Assembly (NCBI GenBank): GCA_017453335.1
Contig: JAFTKI010000111.1
Span: 1-32,511, forward strand
DNA length: 32,511 bases
Source: Clostridia bacterium
Lineage (GTDB): Bacteria; Bacillota_A; Clostridia; Oscillospirales; CAG-272
Direction: 5' to 3'
Part shown: positions 6,745 to 13,883 of the stretch, piece after piece
Layout: each line of letters opens with the position of its first letter
Position numbering within the stretch: position 1 is the stretch's first letter
Made by a program: the position numbers and the translations under genes
The notes under the pieces: generated by a model
What the model was told of the DNA's origin: nothing
Seen by the model: only the letters and a program-made list of their open reading frames with translations
The model's database searches: none

Positions 6745-7445
6745 TTCATGACCTCCTCTTCTTTCTTTTCGGCAGTTGATTGTTCTTTCGGTGTGCTCGG
6801 AAGCGTTTTCGCTTCGTAGTATTCTTTCAGCTCTTGTTCCTTCTGATGTACGTACGCGCTTGCACGGTTCATGTCTTCCTCTGTTGGGAAGTCTCCGCAC
6901 AAGGCACGAACGTTGATGGGCTCTCCCACCACGGCAACCCGACGGGAATACCACTTTTCGGGCGGTACCAGATAAACGGGAACGATCGGAACCTTCGCGC
7001 GGTGCGCCATAAGGATCACGCCCGATTTAAAGGTCAGAAGCTCCTCGGTGTTGCGGTTGACCTGCCCCTCGGGGTAGATACAGATCACCTTACCCTCTTT
7101 CAACCTGCGCACCACCTCATGAAAGGAATCCAGACTGAAATTTTCCTTATCAACCTGTATGCAGTGCATACGCGGAAGAAACCACGACAGCCACCGATTT
7201 TTATACAGATCCTTGGTTGCCAGCGAATGGATCCTTCGCGTTGGGAATGCGCACAGGATAAAGATGGGGTCGAGCAAGGTACAGTGGTTTGCCGAGAGCA
7301 TATAGCCGCCCTTCGGTCTTTTCGTTTTCGACGGTGTGATCACCTTTGGTCGCATCCACAGAAGCGCGGGAATCGCTCCCGTGACCTTCACGAAGTCGTA
7401 CAGAAAATTACCGTATTTCCCGGGCTTCTTTTTCTTGTTGTTCAA
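6741..7445 (-). CDS. PlsC-type 1-acylglycerophosphate acyltransferase homologue (copy B)
   Basis: A PlsC-family membrane acyltransferase. The catalytic H-X4-D motif is NHCTLLD, followed by the substrate block YPEGQVNR and the late IVPVYLVPPEKW. A basic, hydrophobic N terminus (YGNFLYDFVKVTGAIPALLW) probably anchors it to the membrane. The C terminus is a charged tail rich in Lys and Glu. It should move an acyl chain from acyl-ACP or acyl-CoA to a lysophospholipid or similar acceptor. The start is uncertain. The ATG at 7523 would overlap the previous gene by 116 bases, so I prefer the TTG at 7445 (LNNKKKKPGKYGNF), though neither has a clear ribosome site. Confidence 0.82.
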   Translation of the reverse strand: MNNKKKKPGKYGNFLYDFVKVTGAIPALLWMRPKVITPSKTKRPKGGYMLSANHCTLLDPIFILCAFPTRRIHSLATKDLYKNRWLSWFLPRMHCIQVDKENFSLDSFHEVVRRLKEGKVICIYPEGQVNRNTEELLTFKSGVILMAHRAKVPIVPVYLVPPEKWYSRRVAVVGEPINVRALCGDFPTEEDMNRASAYVHQKEQELKEYYEAKTLPSTPKEQSTAEKKEEEVMK

Positions 7446-8061
7446 GTTGCTTTTGGAACTCAATGATTTTCTCCCTGATATGATTTGTGATGTAGTCAAT
7501 GTTGTCCTTTTCGGAAAGCTCATCGCGGTAAAGACTTCTTACATTGATGGGCGTTCCAATGATAACTCTCATGCGTTTGTTGGTAAAATATCTGCCGTTT
7601 TGGCAAATGGGAATGATCGGCGCGCCTGTTTGCAGTGCCAGATAGACCGCGCTGGGCTTGAATTCCAAAGGTGTTTGCTCCCCCGATTTAGGGATCCGCG
7701 CCTCGGGATAGATCTCCACCACACCGCCGCGATCCAGAATCTTGCCAAAGGCGGAAAGAAACGAGAAATCGTGCAGATCACGGTCTACCTTCACCATGCC
7801 CAGGCCACGCAGCATAAAGGTCATAAAGAAGTTCTTACGGTACATCAATTCTGCGGCGGCGCAACGCAAGGTACGGGACCGAAACGTAAACATGGCAACT
7901 GCCACGTCCAGAACATTCCGATGATTGGAGATCACAATGGCACGCCCCTTGATGCGGCGGGACTGCACCTTTTTGTTTTCATAGCTGATCTTGGGACGCA
8001 AGATCGCCCAGTACACCGGCCAGCCGGTGATTTTTACAAACCAGTTAAACAGAAAATACAT
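7408..8061 (-). CDS. PlsC-type acyltransferase homologue (copy A)
   Basis: A 217-residue PlsC-family acyltransferase. The H-X4-D motif is NHRNVLD, the second block is YPEARIPKSGE, and APIIPICQNGRYF is in the position of the last conserved block. The N terminus MYFLFNWFVKITGWPVYWAIL is hydrophobic and likely membrane-embedded. Its sequence differs substantially from the following PlsC homologue, so the pair probably acts on different acceptors or successive positions and is not a recent duplication. It starts 12 bases after the permease gene without an obvious ribosome site and overlaps the next gene, all consistent with one transcript. Confidence 0.85.
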   Translation of the reverse strand: MYFLFNWFVKITGWPVYWAILRPKISYENKKVQSRRIKGRAIVISNHRNVLDVAVAMFTFRSRTLRCAAAELMYRKNFFMTFMLRGLGMVKVDRDLHDFSFLSAFGKILDRGGVVEIYPEARIPKSGEQTPLEFKPSAVYLALQTGAPIIPICQNGRYFTNKRMRVIIGTPINVRSLYRDELSEKDNIDYITNHIREKIIEFQKQLEQQEKEAREIR

Positions 8062-8072
8062 ATTGATCTATG

Positions 8073-9941
8073 TTATCTTTCACTTTCGTAAAGCTTATTG
8101 ACAGCGTGTTGAAGGATCGCCTGTGCAAGAATGTTCACGGGCAGGATCGGCAGGATCAGCCCCGATGCAACCAACAGCCATGCGGGAATCGAAAGCCTGA
8201 TTCCCTTTTCCTTTGCCGCGCCGAGCAGATCAGCACGTGCGCGAAGCAGTACGTAAATTGCCGCGAACGGAATCAAGCTGCCAAGCAACCAACGAACCGC
8301 GGTGCATCCCTTGCCCGTCAGCCGCTTGATCGATCCCAGCAAAAAGCTCAGCCACACGAAACCGAACAGGAAGCCCGACAGGATCGAAAGGCCAACCTGA
8401 ACGAAAATGATCTCGCCCTTTTCCTCGGGTGTCGTCTGCCCCTCGTATGCGGAAATATCCAGACTCGGATCCATCTTTTTGAATTCCTTTGCCAGAATTT
8501 CGGGAGTGTAGTCACGCGGCATTTTTGTGGCGATGAAGAAGCCCGCCACGCAGGTAATGCAAACGATAAAGGGAACAAGCAGATTGCCCAGATTATATAC
8601 CTGCAAGGAATCTGCTCCAAGTCCGAAGCTCTGTGCGGCTTCCTCTACGCTCTGCGCCCAAACAACGCCCGACGCGCTCTTGGAAATGAACAGGTTCTTG
8701 ATGTATTCGTACACGAGCGAGCCCGAGATCGCACCCACGATCGAGGTGGTAACGGCGTTTGCGGCAAAGTACATTGCCGAGTGATTCTTACCCGTCAGCT
8801 CGGTCTCCATGCTGGCGATCTGCGCAGGTGCAAGATACGGCATCATAAAGAAGGCTCCGATCGACCAGCTTCCGCAAATACCGCCGATACAGCCGATAAT
8901 GTACTGGAGCATCTTGTTGTCGTGACCGCACACGTATGTTGAAGCAAGGAAGAAGGACATAATGGCAACGGCAAACAGCAAGAGGCAGGACTGATAGGTA
9001 AATCTGACACCGCGCTTTGCCTTCAGCTTATTGAACAGATACAGCATAATGGGAACAGGCGCAAATGCACAGGTGTTGATGATCGCCATTTCCAAGCCGT
9101 TAAAGCTCATGCCGCCGATGATCATACCGTTCATGCCCGACAGGAACATCTGCAGACCAAAGAAGGTACAGCAGTTCACAAAGGTCCAGTTGAGAAAGAT
9201 CTTGTTTTTAAAGGTCAGCTTCACACTCTCAATGATAGACAGCTTCTGTGCCTGCAATCCCTCGTCCTCGGGATATCCGTATTTCTTTCCCTCCTTGATC
9301 ATAAACAGAGGGATGAGCATCGTTGCCATCAAAGGCGTGCAGAAGAAGACGAACTCGTCCACGTGTACGGCAAACGAATCCAACAGAAGCGGAACCAGCG
9401 CGTATACAAGGCAGTATGAGATCGTGTCGAAGAACGATTTATAGCCCGAAACACGCAACCGCTGAGGCTCGTTCGTGCAAACGGTGGTCAGAGAGCCGTA
9501 GTATGCGATCATACACATAGTATATGCGGCAAAAAATACCACATTCCAGATCGCCACCCAGATCGTGTTGAAGAGCGGATTTTCCGCGCCGCCGACAGGG
9601 ATCCACGACAAAACAAAGCTGACGACCATCGGAATGAAGCACACCGCGATCGCGGGGCGACGTCTGCCCCATTTGGTGGAGAGAGTATCGGTGATGTGAG
9701 CAAACGGTACATCGATGATTCCGTCAAACACCTTACCCAGCGCAAACAGGATCGGGAAAAGTGCCGGCACGATAAAGCAAATACCGCCTGCAATCGCCTG
9801 ATATTCCGAGTTGCCCTCCAAGGCTACGGGATTGAGCGCATCCGTATAGTACGCGCCCATCAGAACCATCAGAAAGTTCGGGCCAAAGCCTGAAAACGAA
9901 AACAGAAACTCCTTCCATTTTTTATTCAAAGATTGTACCAT
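8073..9941 (-). CDS. MFS_2 (GPH-type) permease with C-terminal extension
   Basis: A 622-residue polytopic protein. The N-terminal half shows the GPH/MelB-type pattern: SGFGPNFLMVLMGAYYTDAL, then the cytoplasmic loop ALGKVFDGIIDVPFAHITDTLSTKWGRRRP. About twelve membrane segments follow to around residue 490. An additional C-terminal part (about 500-622) holds roughly three more hydrophobic segments (VQVGLSILSGFLFGFVW, WLLGSLIPFAAIYVLL, IPAWLLVASGLILPILPV). Most bacterial members import sugars with a cation, but the animal lysolipid carrier MFSD2A belongs to the same broad family. Between acyl-activating and acyltransferase genes, a lipid substrate is more attractive than a sugar; this is inference. 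AGGA precedes the ATG, and the upstream ligase ends nine bases before. Confidence 0.82.
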   Translation of the reverse strand: MVQSLNKKWKEFLFSFSGFGPNFLMVLMGAYYTDALNPVALEGNSEYQAIAGGICFIVPALFPILFALGKVFDGIIDVPFAHITDTLSTKWGRRRPAIAVCFIPMVVSFVLSWIPVGGAENPLFNTIWVAIWNVVFFAAYTMCMIAYYGSLTTVCTNEPQRLRVSGYKSFFDTISYCLVYALVPLLLDSFAVHVDEFVFFCTPLMATMLIPLFMIKEGKKYGYPEDEGLQAQKLSIIESVKLTFKNKIFLNWTFVNCCTFFGLQMFLSGMNGMIIGGMSFNGLEMAIINTCAFAPVPIMLYLFNKLKAKRGVRFTYQSCLLLFAVAIMSFFLASTYVCGHDNKMLQYIIGCIGGICGSWSIGAFFMMPYLAPAQIASMETELTGKNHSAMYFAANAVTTSIVGAISGSLVYEYIKNLFISKSASGVVWAQSVEEAAQSFGLGADSLQVYNLGNLLVPFIVCITCVAGFFIATKMPRDYTPEILAKEFKKMDPSLDISAYEGQTTPEEKGEIIFVQVGLSILSGFLFGFVWLSFLLGSIKRLTGKGCTAVRWLLGSLIPFAAIYVLLRARADLLGAAKEKGIRLSIPAWLLVASGLILPILPVNILAQAILQHAVNKLYESER

Positions 9942-9950
9942 TGTTGTTCC

Positions 9951-11876
9951 TCACTTTGCGGTTTTGATGTAGTCACAGAACGCGCGGACACAAAACAGCT
10001 TTTCCCTCGCACTCTCCGTGATCTCAACAGCATATTTGTTTTTCAGAATCTCCAGTAACATAAAGTAATCCAAGCTCGTGCCTCCCAGATCACGGAAAAA
10101 GTGATCATCGGCACCAATGCCGTCCGCATCCCGTTCCAGCGCGGTGGCAAAGCAAGCGGTCACCTCGGCTTCCAGCAGAGAAACTACCGCGTCAATATGC
10201 TCGGACACGCGCTCACGGTCGATCATACGGAACGCCCCCGCCAGATATTTCTTTCTCACCTTGTATCGGCTGACCTTGATATCGTCCGCGTCCATCAAGG
10301 CATCCGAGGTCACTCGGATATTGGTAATGGAGCGATCCAGCTTTGCATCCGCCAAAGCACGCGCCAGAGCGTCAAACACCTCACAGATACGCGCTTGCGA
10401 AAAGCACCCCTGCACCGAAGCCAACAAAACGGGCTCATGATCCTTGCCCGAGATCAGACAAACAGCATCGCAATTCGGCACCTTGAGCAACGGCTCAAGC
10501 AAGGTCGGATTGAGATTTTCGCCGCTGGCACCGATCACAAGATCGTCTTTTCGTCCCTCGTGATAATATCTGCCGTCCCGAACGCTGACCAAATCTCCCG
10601 TGCGGAACCATTCGTCGTAGTCAGTCAGGCGAATCTCGTCGCCTTCAAGGATCCGCGCGGCTCTTGTTCTGCCCTTGACAAGCAATTCACCAGATTCGTC
10701 GCGGCGGTATTCGGTGTAGCCAAAGGGTGCGCCGACCGACGCCGAATTCAGCACCGATTGCTTATTCGATTTTTCAACCGAGGTAATTCCGATCTCGGTC
10801 ATACCGTAGCCGTTTGCCAGGTGGTAACCGATTCCGTTGTAAAATTCAAACACGGCAGGATCCATCGCACCGCCGCCCGAGATCAGGAAACGGATGCTGT
10901 CTCCGAACAGCCCCTCACGAACCTCTCCCAACGCTCTCTTGGCAAAGGACTCGCCCAAAGCGCCCAGCGAATTGGATATTTTGATCGCACGGTTGAATTT
11001 CTTGTAGGTCTTCTCCCCTCTTGCGCGTACCTTTTTCTGTGCCGCGCGAAAAACCTTGTCCCATACCATAGGCACCGCGAAAATATGGGTAACCTCATGC
11101 TTTTTCACAGTGTTCTGAATGGTGGCGGGGTTCAGATCCTTCAGAAAAACGAAGGTTCTGGAGAAAAACGCAAACCAAAGATAAACGGCAATAAAGCCGA
11201 ATACGTGATAAAACGGCAACAGCGTCAACTGCTTCAATTCACCCTTGTAGTGTTCCTTCATACGGGGACACTGCTTGATGATATTGGCACTGTCACAGAT
11301 CTGATAGAAGAAATTCTCACCCGTGTAGGCGCACAGCTTGACGTTCCCCGTAGTCCCCGAGGACATAAACAGCACCTCGGTGCCAAAGGAACGAACGCTC
11401 ATCGGCTCGGGAGAGATGGCAACGGCATCCTCCGCCATAACGGTTTTTACCGAAAATTGCTTACCGCCCGATATCACCGCGCCAATGCCATGCTTTTGAA
11501 TCATATTCTCAAGGATCTCATCCGAAAGACTCATGTTCATCAGAAGCGGACGGTATCCGCAAACAATGATCTCCCAGAAGATACGGATCCACTCCATCGA
11601 GTTGGACAAATAAAGACCTACCATGCTCCCCTCGGGGACATCCGATAGAAGCTTTGCAAGCGTTGGAGCCGATGCAAGAATATCCTTTTTGAATTGCCCG
11701 TAGGTCACGCGCTTGATGCGGTATCCGTCGGTGAGCTCCGCCATAATGTTTTCTTCCTCGGAGAACATAAACTCAAAAAGCGTTTCAAAGGATTTCTCCC
11801 GTTTGCGGTATTCTTCGATCTTGTATGCAACAAATTGATCGATTGTATCAAACCTGCCGATATTTTTCAGTTTCAA
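9951..11876 (-). CDS. AMP-ligase with fused C-terminal acyl carrier domain
   Basis: A 641-residue didomain enzyme. Residues 1 to about 545 are an ANL-type ligase with P-loop MSSGTTGNVK (171-180), NGYGMTEIG, the hinge WFRTGDLVSVRDGRYYHEGR and a catalytic-lysine motif VSRYKVRKK. Residues about 553-641 form an ACP with Ser601 in DLGGTSLD. It should activate an acyl chain and load it on its own carrier. This is the first gene of the operon. The start is a TTG at 11876 with GAGG seven bases upstream; the nearby ATG at 11881 is out of frame. The P-loop differs from that of the second ligase, so the two enzymes may use different acids. Confidence 0.87.
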   Translation of the reverse strand: MKLKNIGRFDTIDQFVAYKIEEYRKREKSFETLFEFMFSEEENIMAELTDGYRIKRVTYGQFKKDILASAPTLAKLLSDVPEGSMVGLYLSNSMEWIRIFWEIIVCGYRPLLMNMSLSDEILENMIQKHGIGAVISGGKQFSVKTVMAEDAVAISPEPMSVRSFGTEVLFMSSGTTGNVKLCAYTGENFFYQICDSANIIKQCPRMKEHYKGELKQLTLLPFYHVFGFIAVYLWFAFFSRTFVFLKDLNPATIQNTVKKHEVTHIFAVPMVWDKVFRAAQKKVRARGEKTYKKFNRAIKISNSLGALGESFAKRALGEVREGLFGDSIRFLISGGGAMDPAVFEFYNGIGYHLANGYGMTEIGITSVEKSNKQSVLNSASVGAPFGYTEYRRDESGELLVKGRTRAARILEGDEIRLTDYDEWFRTGDLVSVRDGRYYHEGRKDDLVIGASGENLNPTLLEPLLKVPNCDAVCLISGKDHEPVLLASVQGCFSQARICEVFDALARALADAKLDRSITNIRVTSDALMDADDIKVSRYKVRKKYLAGAFRMIDRERVSEHIDAVVSLLEAEVTACFATALERDADGIGADDHFFRDLGGTSLDYFMLLEILKNKYAVEITESAREKLFCVRAFCDYIKTAK

Positions 11877-11992
11877 AGCATTTCCTCACAATAGCCCCCA
11901 AAAGCCTGTACGGGGGTGATTTTCCAAAGCAATTCACTCAGAATTCACACATTCTTCACAATATACAGTAAAAAAAACAGAAATTCAACATA
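11877..11992 (-). promoter_or_regulatory. 5' leader of the acyl-ACP operon
   Basis: A leader of about 105 bases lies between the promoter and the TTG start. Its only clear structure is a CCCCC/GGGGG pairing (around 11895-11916), with the ribosome site immediately after it on the minus strand. This could slow initiation. I do not recognise a riboswitch. Confidence 0.35.
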
Positions 11993-12021
11993 ATTATAGC
12001 ACAGCACCGAAAATAAGTCAA
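11993..12021 (-). promoter_or_regulatory. Promoter of the seven-gene acyl-ACP operon
   Basis: On the minus strand TTGACT (12021-12016), a 17-base spacer and TATAAT (11998-11993) form a near-consensus sigma-A promoter. It is the only strong one found for the genes down to 3970, which are otherwise packed with overlaps or gaps of up to 12 bases. Confidence 0.8.
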
Positions 12022-12092
12022 TATTCTACATAAAAATACATGGTGGGAATTCTTGATATTTTTCCATGATATCTCAAAGAGGAGGACTGTTT

Positions 12093-12107
12093 TTGCAACT
12101 GTTGCAA
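12093..12107. promoter_or_regulatory. Palindrome TTGCAAC-T-GTTGCAA, candidate operator
   Basis: A perfect 7+1+7 palindrome about 70 bases upstream of the -35 box of the acyl-ACP operon, between it and the niaR-like terminator. The distance suits an activator or a distal operator. The binding protein is unknown. Confidence 0.45.
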
Positions 12108-12123
12108 GCTCTCTCTATAGAAT

Positions 12124-12160
12124 ATAAAAAAGCGAGCCTTTCATGACTCGCTTTTTTATA
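12124..12160. terminator. Intrinsic terminator after the NiaR-like gene
   Basis: AAAAAAGCGAG and CTCGCTTTTTT arms (longer when the flanking AT pairs are counted) enclose a ten-base loop and are followed by T-rich sequence on the minus strand. This is a classic rho-independent terminator, and it insulates the acyl-ACP operon from transcription of the upstream regulator. Confidence 0.85.
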
Positions 12161-12173
12161 GAATTCAGGGGAA

Positions 12174-12686
12174 TCATCCCTCCGAAGCAAGGAATCCCTT
12201 TTCTGCCAATGCGGCTGCAATTCGGTCGAGTGCCTCCTCGGAATCTGCGCGCACCGTGTGGTAATGATATCCACCCGTGATGTTCAGCAGCTCACCGGAT
12301 TTTCCGCTGCGAATACCCTCCAAAAATTGCGCTAATGTCTCCTTATCGGCAATATTCAGGCGCGCCTTGATCTTTCCGTACACCTTATGCCATACGAAAA
12401 CATCCACAATGGTTCCGCCCATATTCAAAATCAAAGAAAGCTCCTCTTCGGTCTGCTCTGCGGAATGAAAGACCTCAACCACACGCTCGTGGAACGGAGA
12501 GGTGCGAATAACATAGCCCGTGTGTGTAGCAACAATATCAAATCCCGATTTTTTGAGTGCCGAAATATCTTGAACGATTATCTGTCTGGAAACGCCGAAA
12601 ATCTTGGACAGCTCACCTCCCGAAACTGCTCTTTTTTCGTTTGCCAAAAGATCTATAATCCCGCGTCTGCGTTTTTCTACCTTCAT
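12174..12686 (-). CDS. niaR: NiaR-type transcriptional repressor (HTH + 3H domain)
   Basis: A 170-residue regulator. The N-terminal winged helix (RRRGIIDLLANEKRAVSGGELSKIFGVSRQIIVQDIS) is HTH_11-like. The C-terminal part is a 3H domain with the conserved ligands His and Glu in HSAEQTEEEL, a His in VFVWHKVYGKI and two in GGYHYHTV. In NiaR/YrxA these bind a metal and nicotinic acid, and the protein represses NAD synthesis or niacin uptake genes. I chose the ATG at 12686 (MKVEKRRRG) because GGGAG lies seven bases before it. No NAD gene is visible nearby, so its targets may be elsewhere; the adjacent genes are candidates only by position. Confidence 0.85.
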   Translation of the reverse strand: MKVEKRRRGIIDLLANEKRAVSGGELSKIFGVSRQIIVQDISALKKSGFDIVATHTGYVIRTSPFHERVVEVFHSAEQTEEELSLILNMGGTIVDVFVWHKVYGKIKARLNIADKETLAQFLEGIRSGKSGELLNITGGYHYHTVRADSEEALDRIAAALAEKGFLASEG

Positions 12687-12755
12687 GTTCATTCTCCCTT
12701 CCAAATCCTAAGTAATCTTTTCGTTTTCTTCACAGAAATGAATTATCTTAACTTT

Positions 12756-12784
12756 ATTATACTCCGTTTGTCGATTTCTGTCAA
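12756..12784 (-). promoter_or_regulatory. Promoter of the niaR-like gene
   Basis: On the minus strand TTGACA (12784-12779), a 17-base spacer and TATAAT (12761-12756) form a full consensus promoter about 70 bases before the start codon. Confidence 0.8.
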
Positions 12785-12791
12785 GTCATTC

Positions 12792-12817
12792 TGTAAACAT
12801 TTTTTTGATTGTTTACA
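12792..12817. promoter_or_regulatory. Inverted repeat TGTAAACA-N10-TGTTTACA, candidate operator
   Basis: Perfect 8-bp arms stand seven bases upstream of the -35 box of the niaR-like gene and overlap the stop codon of the SDR gene. The position suits autoregulation by the NiaR-like protein, but I cannot confirm that this is its motif. The arms also resemble catabolite-control half-sites. Confidence 0.5.
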
Positions 12818-13706
12818 TCTTTTCCACAATCTCATAACAGTGTTGATATACGCGCTCAGCAATTTGTGCCGCCAGTACCTGCTCCTCGGCTTGAAAAGTA
12901 CGCAAGCGTTTCTTTTTGGGATATCCCCAAACGCCAAATCGGTTCGGGCCGATCCACTCCCCCGCCTCCGTATGTTCAAACACACCAAGCAGAAGCGAGA
13001 GCGCCGCCTTTTTCGGCTTCATGAAGATCAGCTTCATGGGATGCTTGATCAAAAGGAAAATCGGCTTGGGATAGTGCGCCGTGATATTGGTGAAGGTAAT
13101 TCCCGGATGAACGACCGAAAGCTTCACGCCCCGTTGCGTCTTCATCAGCTCATACAAGGAAAGCATCAGATATCGTTTGGCGTTGCCATAGACCTTGGAT
13201 GCCGCGCCCCGTGTATGAAAATCAATATCATCGACATCGATTTTGGAATAGTTGTGCGCGATACTGCCCACTACAACGACCTGTCCCTCGCGTTCCGCCA
13301 GCATCGGCAACAGCTCACGGATCATGTAGTACGGCGTTGCAAAATTGATCTGAAACACGTTATCGTATCCGCTCGCACAGCTATGCCGCGGAATGCTGTA
13401 TGCCCCCGCATTGTGAAAAAAGGCATCGATCTCCAGCTCCAAAAGCCGCTTTACGGCATTTTTTGCCGCGCAAAGATCCTCCAGATCCAAGGAGATACAG
13501 GTGACGTCGATCCCATGTTCTTCCTCAAGACGACGCTTGTGTTCAAGCGACCGCTCGGCGTTGCGATCCAACAGCACGAGCGATGCTCCCAAGGATGCGA
13601 GATAGCCGCACAGCGGCATCCCCAAGCCTCCCGTGGAGCCCGTTACGGCGATCCTTTTCCCCTTCAAGGAAACAGTATTGCGTTTCAACCATGCTTGAAT
13701 ACTCAT
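12813..13706 (-). CDS. Short-chain dehydrogenase/reductase
   Basis: A 297-residue classical SDR. It shows the cofactor loop TGSTGGLG (22-29), the NAG motif in FFHNAGAY and the catalytic Y-x3-K in VYGNAKRYL, with a Ser in VVVGSIAHNYSK. Residues after VVHPGITFTNI continue the retinol-dehydrogenase/WWOX-like arrangement, with a hydrophobic segment (PIFLLIKHPMKLIFM) that may touch the membrane. It should oxidise or reduce an alcohol/carbonyl with NAD(P)H; the substrate is unknown. GGAG precedes the ATG. The gene has its own promoter, divergent from the MFS gene, and ends beside the niaR-like promoter. Confidence 0.82.
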   Translation of the reverse strand: MSIQAWLKRNTVSLKGKRIAVTGSTGGLGMPLCGYLASLGASLVLLDRNAERSLEHKRRLEEEHGIDVTCISLDLEDLCAAKNAVKRLLELEIDAFFHNAGAYSIPRHSCASGYDNVFQINFATPYYMIRELLPMLAEREGQVVVVGSIAHNYSKIDVDDIDFHTRGAASKVYGNAKRYLMLSLYELMKTQRGVKLSVVHPGITFTNITAHYPKPIFLLIKHPMKLIFMKPKKAALSLLLGVFEHTEAGEWIGPNRFGVWGYPKKKRLRTFQAEEQVLAAQIAERVYQHCYEIVEKM

Positions 13707-13738
13707 CTCTTCTCCACCCGTTTCAAGTTCTACCGTTT

Positions 13739-13767
13739 ATTATAGCAAACTTTCTGCCGCTTTTCAA
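13739..13767 (-). promoter_or_regulatory. Promoter of the SDR gene
   Basis: On the minus strand TTGAAA (13767-13762), a 17-base spacer and TATAAT (13744-13739) precede the SDR gene. It is back-to-back with the MFS promoter at 13801. Confidence 0.7.
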
Positions 13768-13800
13768 GTGCCCGGGACGGATATTATCGCGCAAACAGCC

Positions 13801-13828
13801 TTGACAACGGTCGATTTTTGTGTATAAT
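13801..13828 (+). promoter_or_regulatory. Promoter of the MFS-DMT operon
   Basis: TTGACA, a 16-base spacer and TATAAT. A short inverted repeat TGTGAC-N6-GTCACA (13836-13853) covers the expected transcription start, and could be a small operator or a leader hairpin. Confidence 0.75.
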
Positions 13829-13883
13829 ATATCTTTGTGACTCTCCCGTCACAAGTTTTAGTAAATGGTTAAGGGATAACATC

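Noticed and set aside
5020..6819. A 599-codon open frame on the plus strand opposite the acyl ligase
   Set aside because: It mirrors the codon pattern of the real minus-strand genes and spans two of them. No family resemblance.
6745..6954. N-terminal extension of the second AMP-ligase
   Set aside because: Arg-rich, lies over the acyltransferase gene in another frame, and a good GGAGG site marks the start at 6744.
10101..11648. A 515-codon plus-strand open frame opposite the ligase-ACP gene
   Set aside because: Antisense shadow; composition rich in Arg, His and Gln, typical of reverse-frame artefacts.
3970..13706. Retinoid metabolism, suggested by an LRAT domain and a retinol-dehydrogenase-like SDR in the same region
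   Set aside because: Both are broad families, the SDR has its own promoter and lies outside the operon, and no carotenoid or retinoid gene is present.
12387..13745. A 452-codon plus-strand open frame opposite the niaR-like and SDR genes
   Set aside because: It crosses two real genes and their promoters and has no ribosome site.
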